DNA from: Bacillota bacterium
Lineage (GTDB): Bacteria > Bacillota > Limnochordia > JAAZLZ01
Direction of reading: 5' to 3'
DNA: 13,986 nucleotides
Assembly: GCA_012799075.1 (NCBI GenBank)
Contig: JAAZLZ010000163.1
Location: forward strand, 1 to 13,986
In this document: one piece after another, positions 7,625 to 13,338 of the stretch
Numbering within the stretch: the stretch's first letter is position 1
Layout: each line of letters opens with the position of its first letter
Notes under the pieces: generated by a model
Database searches by the model: none
Told to the model about the DNA's origin: nothing
What the model saw: only the letters and a program-made list of their open reading frames with translations
Program-made: the position numbers and the translations under genes

Positions 7625-7634
7625 CAAGTATTCT
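7596..7634. repeat. 8-bp inverted repeat in the copA/methyltransferase divergent region
   Basis: AGAATACT (7596-7603) and AGTATTCT (7627-7634) are perfect inverted copies 23 bases apart. Each contains a TATTCT reading outward, so the arrangement would place -10-like boxes for copA (minus) and for the methyltransferase (plus). The plus-strand one has only a poor -35 (TTTCCC at 7606-7611), so that promoter is tentative. Confidence 0.35.
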
Positions 7635-7641
7635 CGCCGGG

Positions 7642-7669
7642 CCCTGGAGGGGAAATTCCTCCGCCAGGG
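7642..7669. repeat. Imperfect inverted repeat upstream of the methyltransferase
   Basis: CCCTGG (7642-7647) and CCAGGG (7664-7669) enclose a second, offset pair GGAGG/CCTCC. It would fold as an interrupted hairpin in the methyltransferase 5' leader, or could serve as an operator. No regulator match is recognised. Confidence 0.3.
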
Positions 7670-7694
7670 AAAAATCCCAAAGGGGGGCATGTCT

Positions 7695-8279
7695 ATGTAT
7701 GATCTGTTGATGGGGCCCGCGGAAAGGGCCGTGTTGGGGAAGCTGCGAAGGGGGCTTTTAAGAAAGGCAACAGGGCGAGTGCTGGAAATCGGGGCGGGGA
7801 CGGGGGCCAATCTTCCCCATTATCCACCCGGGATCCGGGTGGTTCTCCTGGAACCCGATCCTGCTTACCGGAACCGGGGCAAAGGTAAGTTTCCCGGGGC
7901 TAGGTGGGTGGAAGGGCGTGGGGAAAACCTGCCTTTTCCTGACAATTCCTTTGATACGGTGGTGGCAACTTTCGTCCTTTGCAGCGTGGAGGACCCCAGG
8001 CGGACCATCGGCGAGATCCGACGGGTCCTTAGAAGCCCAGGGAAATTTCTTTTCTTGGAGCACATCCGCGCCGAGGCCCGTTGGGAGCAGCGGATCCAGG
8101 ACCTATCATCGCCCCTGTGGCAGCTCCTTGCCGGCTGCCGGTGCAACCGGCCGACATTGGAGTTCCTTAATAGGGGAGGCTTTTATCTTGAGGAAAAACA
8201 GATCCTTCACCTGGCCATGCCTCCCCTTAATCCCCAGGTGGTAGGAACGGCCATTACATCTGCTTACGATACTCCCTAG
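7695..8279 (+). CDS. Class I SAM-dependent methyltransferase, small METTL7/UbiE-like type
   Basis: A 194-residue cytosolic methyltransferase. Motif I is VLEIGAGTG (about 29-37), the acidic ribose-binding residue is E53 in LLEPD, and motif IV/post-IV is FDTVVATFVLCSVEDP (about 86-101). The second half, with LEHIRAE, RWEQRIQDL and PLWQLLAGCRCNRPT, resembles the Methyltransf_11 group that includes METTL7-type thiol/alkyl methyltransferases; the substrate itself is not predictable. Two ATG codons are possible: 7689 is only one base after the G-run of AAAGGGGGG (7679-7687), whereas 7695 has a spacer of 7 and is preferred. It diverges from copA. Its last 26 bases overlap the end of the convergent thiamine diphosphate enzyme gene, and no terminator separates the two. 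Confidence 0.88.
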   Translation: MYDLLMGPAERAVLGKLRRGLLRKATGRVLEIGAGTGANLPHYPPGIRVVLLEPDPAYRNRGKGKFPGARWVEGRGENLPFPDNSFDTVVATFVLCSVEDPRRTIGEIRRVLRSPGKFLFLEHIRAEARWEQRIQDLSSPLWQLLAGCRCNRPTLEFLNRGGFYLEEKQILHLAMPPLNPQVVGTAITSAYDTP

Positions 8280-9879
8280 GATCGATCTTGGCCTCGATCA
8301 AGGTCAGCCTTTGCCCGTCTATGGCATCAAGTGTCTCCTTGAGGCAGGTTTCGATGGAGTCGGCCTTGACCCCCCGGGCCCCGAAGGAGCTTGCGATCCC
8401 AGCCCAGTCGGGGGTGCCGAAATCAACGCCTAGGGGTGCATACTCCTTTTCCTCCTGCTTTACCTTAATCAAGCTGAGGCTGCCATCGACAAAGAGGATG
8501 ATGGGAAAGCCAAGGCCCAAACGAACCGCTGTCTCCAGCTCACCGAGGACCATCCCTAAGCCCCCATCCCCGGTTAGGCAGACAAGGGGCCGTTGGGGGT
8601 CGTGCAGCTTGGCGGCTATGGCCGCCGGCAGGGAAAAGCCCATGGTGGAAAGGCCGTTGGAGACCAGGAAAGCCCCCGGCTCGAAGGTGGGCCAGACCTG
8701 GGAAGACAGGATCTTATGGGCCCCCACATCACAAGTCACCAAGGTCTCCCGGGGCAGGGCCTGGCCAAGGGCAAGGATGAGTTCATATGGGGACACCCCT
8801 GTCGGGGAGCTGGGGATGCTTTCTTCGAAGCGCTGCCTTAGCTCCCGCCGGAGGAGCCCAGCCCGTCCCTGCCAGTCTCCGGAGGAGGGGTGGATCTTTG
8901 GCAGGAGGGCCTTTAGGGACGAGCCGATATTGCCCACCAGCTCCGCCTCCGCCCGGTAGAACCCGTCGATGTTGGGCAGGCCGTCGATATGGATCACCGG
9001 GGCACCCTCGGGCCACGGCCGATACCAGCTTCCCACCACTTCCACCGGCTCGTAGCCCACAGTCACGATCAAGTCCCCTTGGCGAAGGACATCAAGGAGA
9101 AGATCATCCACCGCCATGCCCAGGCCAAAAACACCGGCGAACTGGGGATGATCCGCGGGGATGACCCCCTTGGCCTTGGGGGTGACCATGACGGGACACT
9201 TGAGCTTGTCGACAAGCTCGAGGAGAGCATCATGGGCTTTGTCCCAAAGGACGCCAAGTCCGGCCAGGATCACAGGGCGCTTGGACTTTTGGAGTAGCTC
9301 TGATGCCCGTTGGCACTCTGCCGGATCGGCAGGCCCTCCGGGGGATTGGACGGAATACTTGCCATGGCTAAAAGTGCCTTTGACGGGGCTTGCCGCCACA
9401 TCGCCGGCCAGGTCCACATGGACAGGGCCCGGACGTTGGCTGACGGCGATCCGCAGGGCTTTTTCGATGACGCCGTGGACGTTCTTGCCATCCACTTGGG
9501 CGGACCACTTAACAACGGGCGCCAGCAGCTGCCGTTGATCTAGGCGCTGATGGGTAATCAGAGGAATGGTGCTTTCTGAGAACTGACCGGTGATCACCAG
9601 CAAGGGCGCCCGATCCAAGTAGGCATGGGTAAGACCGTTGATCAAATTGATGGTTCCCGGCCCCCCCGTAGCCAGGCACACCCCGGGGCTGCCGGTCAGC
9701 TGGGCATGGGCGGAGGCCATCAAGGCCCCGTTGTTTTCGTGTTTGACCAGAACAAATTCGATCCCTTCTTGATTAAGGGCCTCTAGAACCGTGAGGACCG
9801 AGCCTCCGGGCACGCCAAAGACCCGCTTCACACCCCAAGCCTTGAGGGTCTGGGCAAGGGCTTGTGCCGTTGTAACCAT
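8254..9879 (-). CDS. Acetolactate synthase-like thiamine diphosphate enzyme
   Basis: A 541-residue ThDP-dependent enzyme with the usual three domains: Pyr about 1-165, central Rossmann-like about 190-330, and PP about 370-535. The cofactor-activating Glu is E48 in VKHENNGALMASAHA, GGPGTINLINGL is at 72-83, and the metal/diphosphate motif starts at GDGG (437-440). The second metal ligand position, Asn in most family members, is D465 in FVDGSLSLIKVKQEEKEY; the Asp and the following VDFGTPD resemble catabolic (AlsS/BudB) acetolactate synthases. No small regulatory subunit or acetolactate decarboxylase gene is adjacent, so the reaction (pyruvate condensation or another 2-oxoacid reaction) is uncertain. 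A GGGGGAAGG lies close before the ATG. It lies downstream of the NSS transporter gene but is separated by a strong hairpin; TATGAT near 9910 may be a weak -10. Confidence 0.88.
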   Translation of the reverse strand: MVTTAQALAQTLKAWGVKRVFGVPGGSVLTVLEALNQEGIEFVLVKHENNGALMASAHAQLTGSPGVCLATGGPGTINLINGLTHAYLDRAPLLVITGQFSESTIPLITHQRLDQRQLLAPVVKWSAQVDGKNVHGVIEKALRIAVSQRPGPVHVDLAGDVAASPVKGTFSHGKYSVQSPGGPADPAECQRASELLQKSKRPVILAGLGVLWDKAHDALLELVDKLKCPVMVTPKAKGVIPADHPQFAGVFGLGMAVDDLLLDVLRQGDLIVTVGYEPVEVVGSWYRPWPEGAPVIHIDGLPNIDGFYRAEAELVGNIGSSLKALLPKIHPSSGDWQGRAGLLRRELRQRFEESIPSSPTGVSPYELILALGQALPRETLVTCDVGAHKILSSQVWPTFEPGAFLVSNGLSTMGFSLPAAIAAKLHDPQRPLVCLTGDGGLGMVLGELETAVRLGLGFPIILFVDGSLSLIKVKQEEKEYAPLGVDFGTPDWAGIASSFGARGVKADSIETCLKETLDAIDGQRLTLIEAKIDPREYRKQM

Positions 9880-9948
9880 CGACCTTCCCCCTTCATCAAG
9901 CTCTGATCATATATTCACCCCTTGGCGGTCCATTCCTTGTTGACATGG

Positions 9949-9978
9949 AAAGGACCGTAGGAGAACCTACGGTCCTTT
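9949..9978 (-). terminator. Hairpin terminator of the NSS transporter gene
   Basis: AAAGGACCGTAGG (9949-9961), a 4-base AGAA loop and CCTACGGTCCTTT (9966-9978) form a perfect 13-bp stem 15 bases after the transporter stop. On the minus strand the 3' arm ends in CCTTT without a longer U-run, so termination is likely but possibly partial, allowing some read-through to the thiamine diphosphate enzyme gene. Confidence 0.75.
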
Positions 9979-9993
9979 AGACACTTAGGTCAA

Positions 9994-11370
9994 TCAGCCA
10001 GCAATCCGCTGATAGATCCCTGAGATCATGATAATGCCGATGGCGATGGGCACCACATAGCGGATCAGGAATGCCCACCACTCGCCGACGGCCATGCCGC
10101 TGCTGCCCTTGTTGGCTTCCGCGGCGACGTTTTTGGTGCCCCAGACATAACCGGCAAAGATGGCCGTGAGCAAACCGCCCAGGGGCAGGAAGATGGAGTT
10201 GGCAATCCAGTCATAGGTATCGAGCAGGTCCATCCCCAGGAAAGTCACACCGCTCAGTGCACCATAGCCGAGGGTTGTCGGCAGCCCAAAGAGGAAGCAC
10301 ACCGTCCCCGTCAACAGGGCGGCTCGCGGCCGACTCCAGCCCTTCTCATCCACCAGCCAGGCAACGACTACTTCCAGAAGGGAAATTGCCGATGTCAAGG
10401 CGGCGATGCTCAACAGGAAAAAGAAGACGACGCCGAAAAATGCGCCTAGGGGCATTTCGGCAAAGACCGCGGGCAGGGTGATGAAAGTCAAGCCCGCGCC
10501 TGCCCCCGGTTCGAAGCCCAGGGCAAACACGGCCGGAAGAATGGCAAGCCCAGCGACAAAGGCCGCCAGGGTATCCAGGCCGACTACGTAGGCAGCGCTT
10601 CGGGTGAGGTCCTCCTTGGACGATACATAGCTTCCATAGGTGATCATGCAGCCCATGCCCAAGCTCAGGCTAAAGAAGGCCTGGGAGACCGCATCCAAGA
10701 GGGTCTTAGCTGTGATGGTGCTGAAGTCGGGTTTAAGATAGAAGGAGAGGCCCGCCATGGCTCCCGGCAAGGTAACCGAGCGGATCACCAAGATGAACAA
10801 GCTCACCGCCAGCATGGGCATGAGAATTTCGGACCAGCGCTGGATGCCCTTGACGACTCCCGCCGCGATGATGGCTGTCGTCAAACCCATGAAGACGGCG
10901 TGCCAGAAGATCGGCTCCCACGTCGCGCCAATGTGGCCGACAAAGGCCCCGGCGAAGTCTGTGCCCTTGGGAAGCATTCCAACTAGTGTCTTGAAAATGT
11001 AGGAAATCCCCCAACCACCGACAACGGAATAGTAAGACAAGATCACAAAGCCCGTCAGCACCCCTAAGCCACCCACCCACCGCCAACCGGTCCCCGGGGC
11101 GAGGGCGGCAAAGGCCCCGTACGCGTTGCGCTGGGACTTGCGGCCGATGGCCATTTCTGCGACCATAATAGGATAGCCAATGAAGATGATTGCTGCCAAA
11201 TAAAGGACTACAAATGCGGCTCCTCCGTTAGTTCCAGTCAAGTAGGGGAAGCGCCAGATGTTCCCCAAACCAATTGCGGACCCGGCGGCGGCTAAAATGA
11301 ACCCCACCTGCGAGGCCCAGTTCTCCCTAGCTGCGCCAACTTTTTGGTCCATGATCCTAGGTTCTGACAT
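9994..11370 (-). CDS. Sodium-dependent amino-acid transporter, NSS/SNF family
   Basis: A 458-residue LeuT-fold sodium symporter in the cytoplasmic membrane. Helix 1 carries GSAIGLGNIWRFPY (30-43), where N37 corresponds to LeuT N27 of sodium site 1; NGGAAF follows, and helix 6 contains the unwound segment FFSLSLGMGCMITYGSY. Eleven hydrophobic helices can be counted, the usual number for bacterial members (animal ones have twelve), ending with IRYVVPIAIGIIMISGIY. The ATG has AAGGAGGA at a spacing of 7. Substrate is probably an amino acid; Tyr or another aromatic residue would suit the Tyr-rich leader ORF, but this is inference. A hairpin terminator follows. Leader ORF and RBS-adjacent hairpin suggest post-transcriptional control. 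Confidence 0.95.
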   Translation of the reverse strand: MSEPRIMDQKVGAARENWASQVGFILAAAGSAIGLGNIWRFPYLTGTNGGAAFVVLYLAAIIFIGYPIMVAEMAIGRKSQRNAYGAFAALAPGTGWRWVGGLGVLTGFVILSYYSVVGGWGISYIFKTLVGMLPKGTDFAGAFVGHIGATWEPIFWHAVFMGLTTAIIAAGVVKGIQRWSEILMPMLAVSLFILVIRSVTLPGAMAGLSFYLKPDFSTITAKTLLDAVSQAFFSLSLGMGCMITYGSYVSSKEDLTRSAAYVVGLDTLAAFVAGLAILPAVFALGFEPGAGAGLTFITLPAVFAEMPLGAFFGVVFFFLLSIAALTSAISLLEVVVAWLVDEKGWSRPRAALLTGTVCFLFGLPTTLGYGALSGVTFLGMDLLDTYDWIANSIFLPLGGLLTAIFAGYVWGTKNVAAEANKGSSGMAVGEWWAFLIRYVVPIAIGIIMISGIYQRIAG

Positions 11371-11377
11371 GTACTTA

Positions 11378-11407
11378 TCCTCCTTTTCCTATTTTTGGGC
11401 TTAGGAA
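11378..11407 (-). promoter_or_regulatory. RBS-adjacent hairpin of the NSS transporter
   Basis: On the minus strand, TTCCTA (11402-11407) and TAGGAA (11386-11391) are perfect inverted repeats with a 10-base loop. The 3' arm directly abuts the Shine-Dalgarno AAGGAGGA (11378-11385). The 5' arm overlaps the stop codon of the upstream leader ORF, so ribosomes on that ORF would open the hairpin. Confidence 0.4.
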
Positions 11408-11436
11408 TAAATATACGCTATGTATTCGCACCCCAT
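11401..11436 (-). CDS. Putative 11-residue Tyr-rich leader peptide of the NSS transporter
   Basis: The reading frame ATG to TAA encodes MGCEYIAYIYS, three Tyr among eleven residues. AGGAGGG (11445-11451) lies 8 bases before the ATG, as good a ribosome binding site as those of the large genes. The stop codon is 30 bases before the transporter ATG and inside the 5' arm of the RBS-adjacent hairpin. The arrangement resembles amino-acid-sensing leader peptides. Alternatively the AT-rich inverted half-sites GAATA/TATTC (11405-11409, 11423-11427) could be an ArgR-like operator and the ORF a coincidence. Confidence 0.35.
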   Translation of the reverse strand: MGCEYIAYIYS

Positions 11437-11460
11437 GGGCAAATCCCTCCTATGACGACA

Positions 11461-11488
11461 AATTTACTTGAAAACTCTTTTTTGCCAG
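11461..11488 (-). promoter_or_regulatory. Possible promoter of the NSS transporter and its leader
   Basis: On the minus strand, CTGGCA (11483-11488) as -35 (4/6), a 16-base spacer and TAAATT (11461-11466) as -10 (4/6), in a locally AT-rich stretch. Transcription would begin about 11454, just before the leader ORF's ribosome binding site. The match is weak. Confidence 0.25.
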
Positions 11489-11510
11489 ACAGAATTCATT
11501 TGGACACTTC

Positions 11511-11624
11511 TGCTCCCTTGAGGAGCAATCCCGCAGGATAGGAACCAGCCTGATCGGGGAATGGACTGCAAATGCCGGGGAATCGGCATGAAATTCAGCC
11601 TTAAAAGGTCTTCGGGGTTTGCAG
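11511..11624. other. Gene-free stretch with a chain of hairpins, candidate structured RNA
   Basis: The gap between the transporter and the Spo0E-like gene (11437-11652) holds no convincing gene. It contains three successive foldable elements. The first is TGCTCC/GGAGCA with a 5-base loop (11511-11527). The second is CCCGCAGG (11530-11537) against CCTG-AT-CGGG (11549-11558), with a 2-base bulge. The third is an outer stem CTGCAAA (11566-11572)/TTTGCAG (11618-11624) enclosing a TGCCG/CGGCA hairpin (11573-11588) and a short CCT/AGG hairpin near 11599-11608. The strand is undecided; on minus it would be an intercistronic or leader RNA. No known riboswitch signature was recognised. Confidence 0.35.
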
Positions 11625-11652
11625 AAGGCGGGTCGAGAACTTCGGTGACAGA

Positions 11653-11823
11653 TTAGGCCCTCGTTGAGGAGCCTTTCTCCGTGGTCCCGTTGCCGAGTTC
11701 TTGCGCAATGATCCCATCCATCTGTCGGGCCATCTCTACGACTTCGGGGGTGATGGCATACCCGGTTTCCCTAAAGAGGTCTCCCAATTGGGATGCAAGG
11801 GCATCCAGCTCCACTTTGGACAT
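11653..11823 (-). CDS. Spo0E-like aspartyl-phosphate phosphatase (small protein)
   Basis: A 56-residue protein beginning MSKVELDALASQLGDLF. It has the two-helix plan of the Spo0E family: helix 1 about residues 3-20, a turn at GYAIT, then a second helix beginning PEVVEMARQMDGIIAQEL. ARQMD (32-36) stands where the family signature reads SQELD, with D36 as the key acidic residue. Family members dephosphorylate Spo0A~P and so delay sporulation; that role is inferred here. The start lies 10 bases after the stop of the MEDS-domain gene. AGGAG at the end of that gene is 13 bases from the ATG, rather far, so coupled translation is likely. The low-complexity tail GNGTTEKGSSTRA looks disordered. Because the family is short and divergent, the assignment is good but not certain. 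Confidence 0.7.
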   Translation of the reverse strand: MSKVELDALASQLGDLFRETGYAITPEVVEMARQMDGIIAQELGNGTTEKGSSTRA

Positions 11824-11833
11824 GATCCGCCGT

Positions 11834-12358
11834 TCACTCCTGTCCTAGCATTTCAGCTAACATTCTATCATGAATTTGAGCAATCGGTCCAATAGTCTTG
11901 TACTGTGTCATGGCCCACTGGGCTTCATACAAACACAAAGTTTCCAGCCCCACACCTCTACATGCTTCATGGTAGCACCTTTCCCATTTGAGCAGGGCGG
12001 TGTTGCCAAGGCCGTGCTTCTCAATTTGATGCTGCACGTCGATGACCAGGCAAACCCGCTCGGCCCCTTCCTTGCGGGCCTGCCACATAAGACCCGCGAG
12101 GCGCCGCTTGAGGTGGGACGCGCCCTCTTCCCGCCAGAGAAGGTCCGGGCTGAACAGGTCCAGCTCCCGGAGGATGAGGCCCCTTCCTTCTAGGTTCTTG
12201 CGGACGACTGCCTTCAATAGGGCTAAAGCCTTTGGGGACACCATTGGGTACAGCCATACGGGCCGGTGGACGGACTCACCAATGAATTGCCAAACCTTAA
12301 GGACCAGATGTGCATTCCCTATGTAGTAGGCATACACATGGGACTTGGCTTCTTTCAT
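11834..12358 (-). CDS. MEDS-domain (DcmR-type sensory) protein
   Basis: A 174-residue soluble protein from the ATG at 12358, which has GGGAGGG five bases upstream; a longer frame from a GTG at 12424 would begin inside the promoter and is rejected. It resembles the MEDS domain (methanogen/methylotroph DcmR sensory domain): an opening SHVYAYYIGNAHLVLKVWQF, then RPVWLYPMVSPKALALL, and a closing ALLKWERCYHEACRG followed by LCLYEAQWAM and the helix AQIHDRML. Such domains have a RecA/KaiC-like fold and are thought to sense small ligands or interact with signalling partners. No DNA-binding or kinase domain is attached, unlike DcmR itself. Cys residues include the one in ERVCLVID and the pair in KWERCYHEAC. 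It is followed after 10 bases by the Spo0E-like gene, suggesting a sensor that modulates that phosphatase. The domain call comes from pattern similarity only. Confidence 0.65.
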   Translation of the reverse strand: MKEAKSHVYAYYIGNAHLVLKVWQFIGESVHRPVWLYPMVSPKALALLKAVVRKNLEGRGLILRELDLFSPDLLWREEGASHLKRRLAGLMWQARKEGAERVCLVIDVQHQIEKHGLGNTALLKWERCYHEACRGVGLETLCLYEAQWAMTQYKTIGPIAQIHDRMLAEMLGQE

Positions 12359-12395
12359 CTTTGCCCTCCCTGGGTCCTGAGCTCGCCTTTCTGTA

Positions 12396-12424
12396 ATCAT
12401 ACCACAGGGTCGCTGGTTTGGCAC
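12396..12424 (-). promoter_or_regulatory. Extended -10 promoter of the MEDS/Spo0E-like unit
   Basis: On the minus strand, GTGCCA (12419-12424, 4/6 match to -35), a 17-base spacer and TATGAT (12396-12401, 5/6), preceded by TGG so that an extended TGnTATGAT is formed. The 5' leader to the ATG at 12358 would be about 30 bases. Confidence 0.65.
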
Positions 12425-12431
12425 AGGCCGC

Positions 12432-12452
12432 CATTTGCTGGAAACATTTGCT
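12432..12452. repeat. Tandem direct repeat upstream of the MEDS promoter
   Basis: CATTTGCT occurs at 12432-12439 and again at 12445-12452, 13 bases apart start to start. On the minus strand (AGCAAATG twice) the nearer copy lies 7 bases upstream of the -35 of the MEDS/Spo0E-like promoter, where an activator could bind. The rest of the 12425-12573 gap shows no gene. Confidence 0.3.
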
Positions 12453-12573
12453 ATTAGCTAGCATGCGCCTTATAGCTTGTTTATGCAAGTTTTTTGAAGC
12501 ATTTGGGAAATAGTCGTTTCGGGGCCGCCGACCCAGCCCCTTATCCTCTCTATCGACGCTAGACGCTAAAGCT

Positions 12574-13338
12574 TTACCTGCCGGAGGAGGCAAGCCCCCG
12601 CAGCTGATGACATGGAGTAAACAGCTGCCGGCAGCTAAGGAGCCCCACCGTCACAGAGGACAGGACTACCGCACTCGTCAGCATGAAGGCGACTACCACC
12701 TGGTAGCGCACAGCTTCCAGGGGGCTCACCCCGGCCAGGATGAGGCCCGTCATCATTCCTGGGAGCTGGACAATCCCCAGGGTGCGCATCCAGTCGATCG
12801 TCGGGATCATCCCCGCCTTGATGGATGCCTTCAAGATGGAGTCCACCGCCTGTCGGCCGGTGGCTCCCAGGGCCAAGGCCTGGAGGATCTCCCTTTGCCT
12901 GCTCTCCATTTCACCCCGCAGGCGGTCTAGCACCAGCCCCGAGGCCACCATCGCGTTGCCCACGATCATCCCGCTGATCGGAATGACGTCGGAAGGCCGG
13001 TAAGTAATAATGGCAAGAAGCAGTAGAATCAGAAGGGTTGCCCCGGCCCCAAGGCCGATGCCGAAGGTAGCTATGGCCCGGGCCTTTGGTATTCCCTCAC
13101 CCCGCCTGGCGGCATTGGCGCCGGCGATGGTGATCATTCCCGCGAGCATCGCCGTCGTCCAGCGCCAATCATCCAGGGCAAAAATGTAACGGAGAACCAG
13201 TCCCATCGCGAGCAGCTGGCAGGTGGCCCTGCCGGCGCCAACTAAGATGTCCCTCTCCAGCCCCAATCCCTGACGGCGGCATACGGCCAGGGCTACCAGG
13301 ACCAGACTAAAAGCCGTTATCATCGCCAGTATGCTCAT
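12574..13338 (-). CDS. fetB: FetB-like ABC permease (UPF0014 family)
   Basis: A 254-residue membrane protein with about seven hydrophobic helices. It belongs to the UPF0014/FetB (YbbM) family: typical segments are AGRATCQLLAMGLVLRYIFALDDW near residues 31-55, ANAARRGEGIPKA, the central block SDVIPISGMIVGNAMVASGLVLDRL, and LPGMMTGLILAGVSPLEAVRYQ near the end. Length is close to E. coli FetB. In E. coli, FetAB exports iron and protects against oxidative stress; that activity is inferred here. GGAGG lies 6 bases before the ATG, and both sit inside the 3' end of the ATPase gene, which overlaps this gene by 32 bases, so the two are translationally coupled. No clear terminator follows; GGGGC/GCCCC can pair near 12524-12543 but lacks a U-run. 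Confidence 0.88.
   Translation of the reverse strand: MSILAMITAFSLVLVALAVCRRQGLGLERDILVGAGRATCQLLAMGLVLRYIFALDDWRWTTAMLAGMITIAGANAARRGEGIPKARAIATFGIGLGAGATLLILLLLAIITYRPSDVIPISGMIVGNAMVASGLVLDRLRGEMESRQREILQALALGATGRQAVDSILKASIKAGMIPTIDWMRTLGIVQLPGMMTGLILAGVSPLEAVRYQVVVAFMLTSAVVLSSVTVGLLSCRQLFTPCHQLRGLASSGR

Noticed and set aside
8288..8959. A 223-codon open frame on the plus strand inside the thiamine diphosphate enzyme gene
   Set aside because: It is the antisense of a well-supported gene, its translation shows no domain pattern, and no ribosome binding site fits. GC-rich genes often leave such open antisense frames.
9202..9219. A perfect 18-bp palindrome, GAGCTTGTCGACAAGCTC, inside the thiamine diphosphate enzyme gene
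   Set aside because: It encodes the ordinary ELVDKL stretch in mid-gene, and no second copy was noticed in the window. A regulatory role is possible but nothing supports it.
11561..11656. A 31-codon plus-strand frame starting MDCKCRGIGMKF
   Set aside because: No usable ribosome binding site (GGGGA only one base before the ATG), it overlaps the hairpin-rich region and runs into the Spo0E-like gene's stop on the other strand.
12470..12498. A short hairpin followed by TTTTTT on the plus strand
   Set aside because: The stem is only about five pairs including a G-U, and no plus-strand gene lies upstream for it to terminate.
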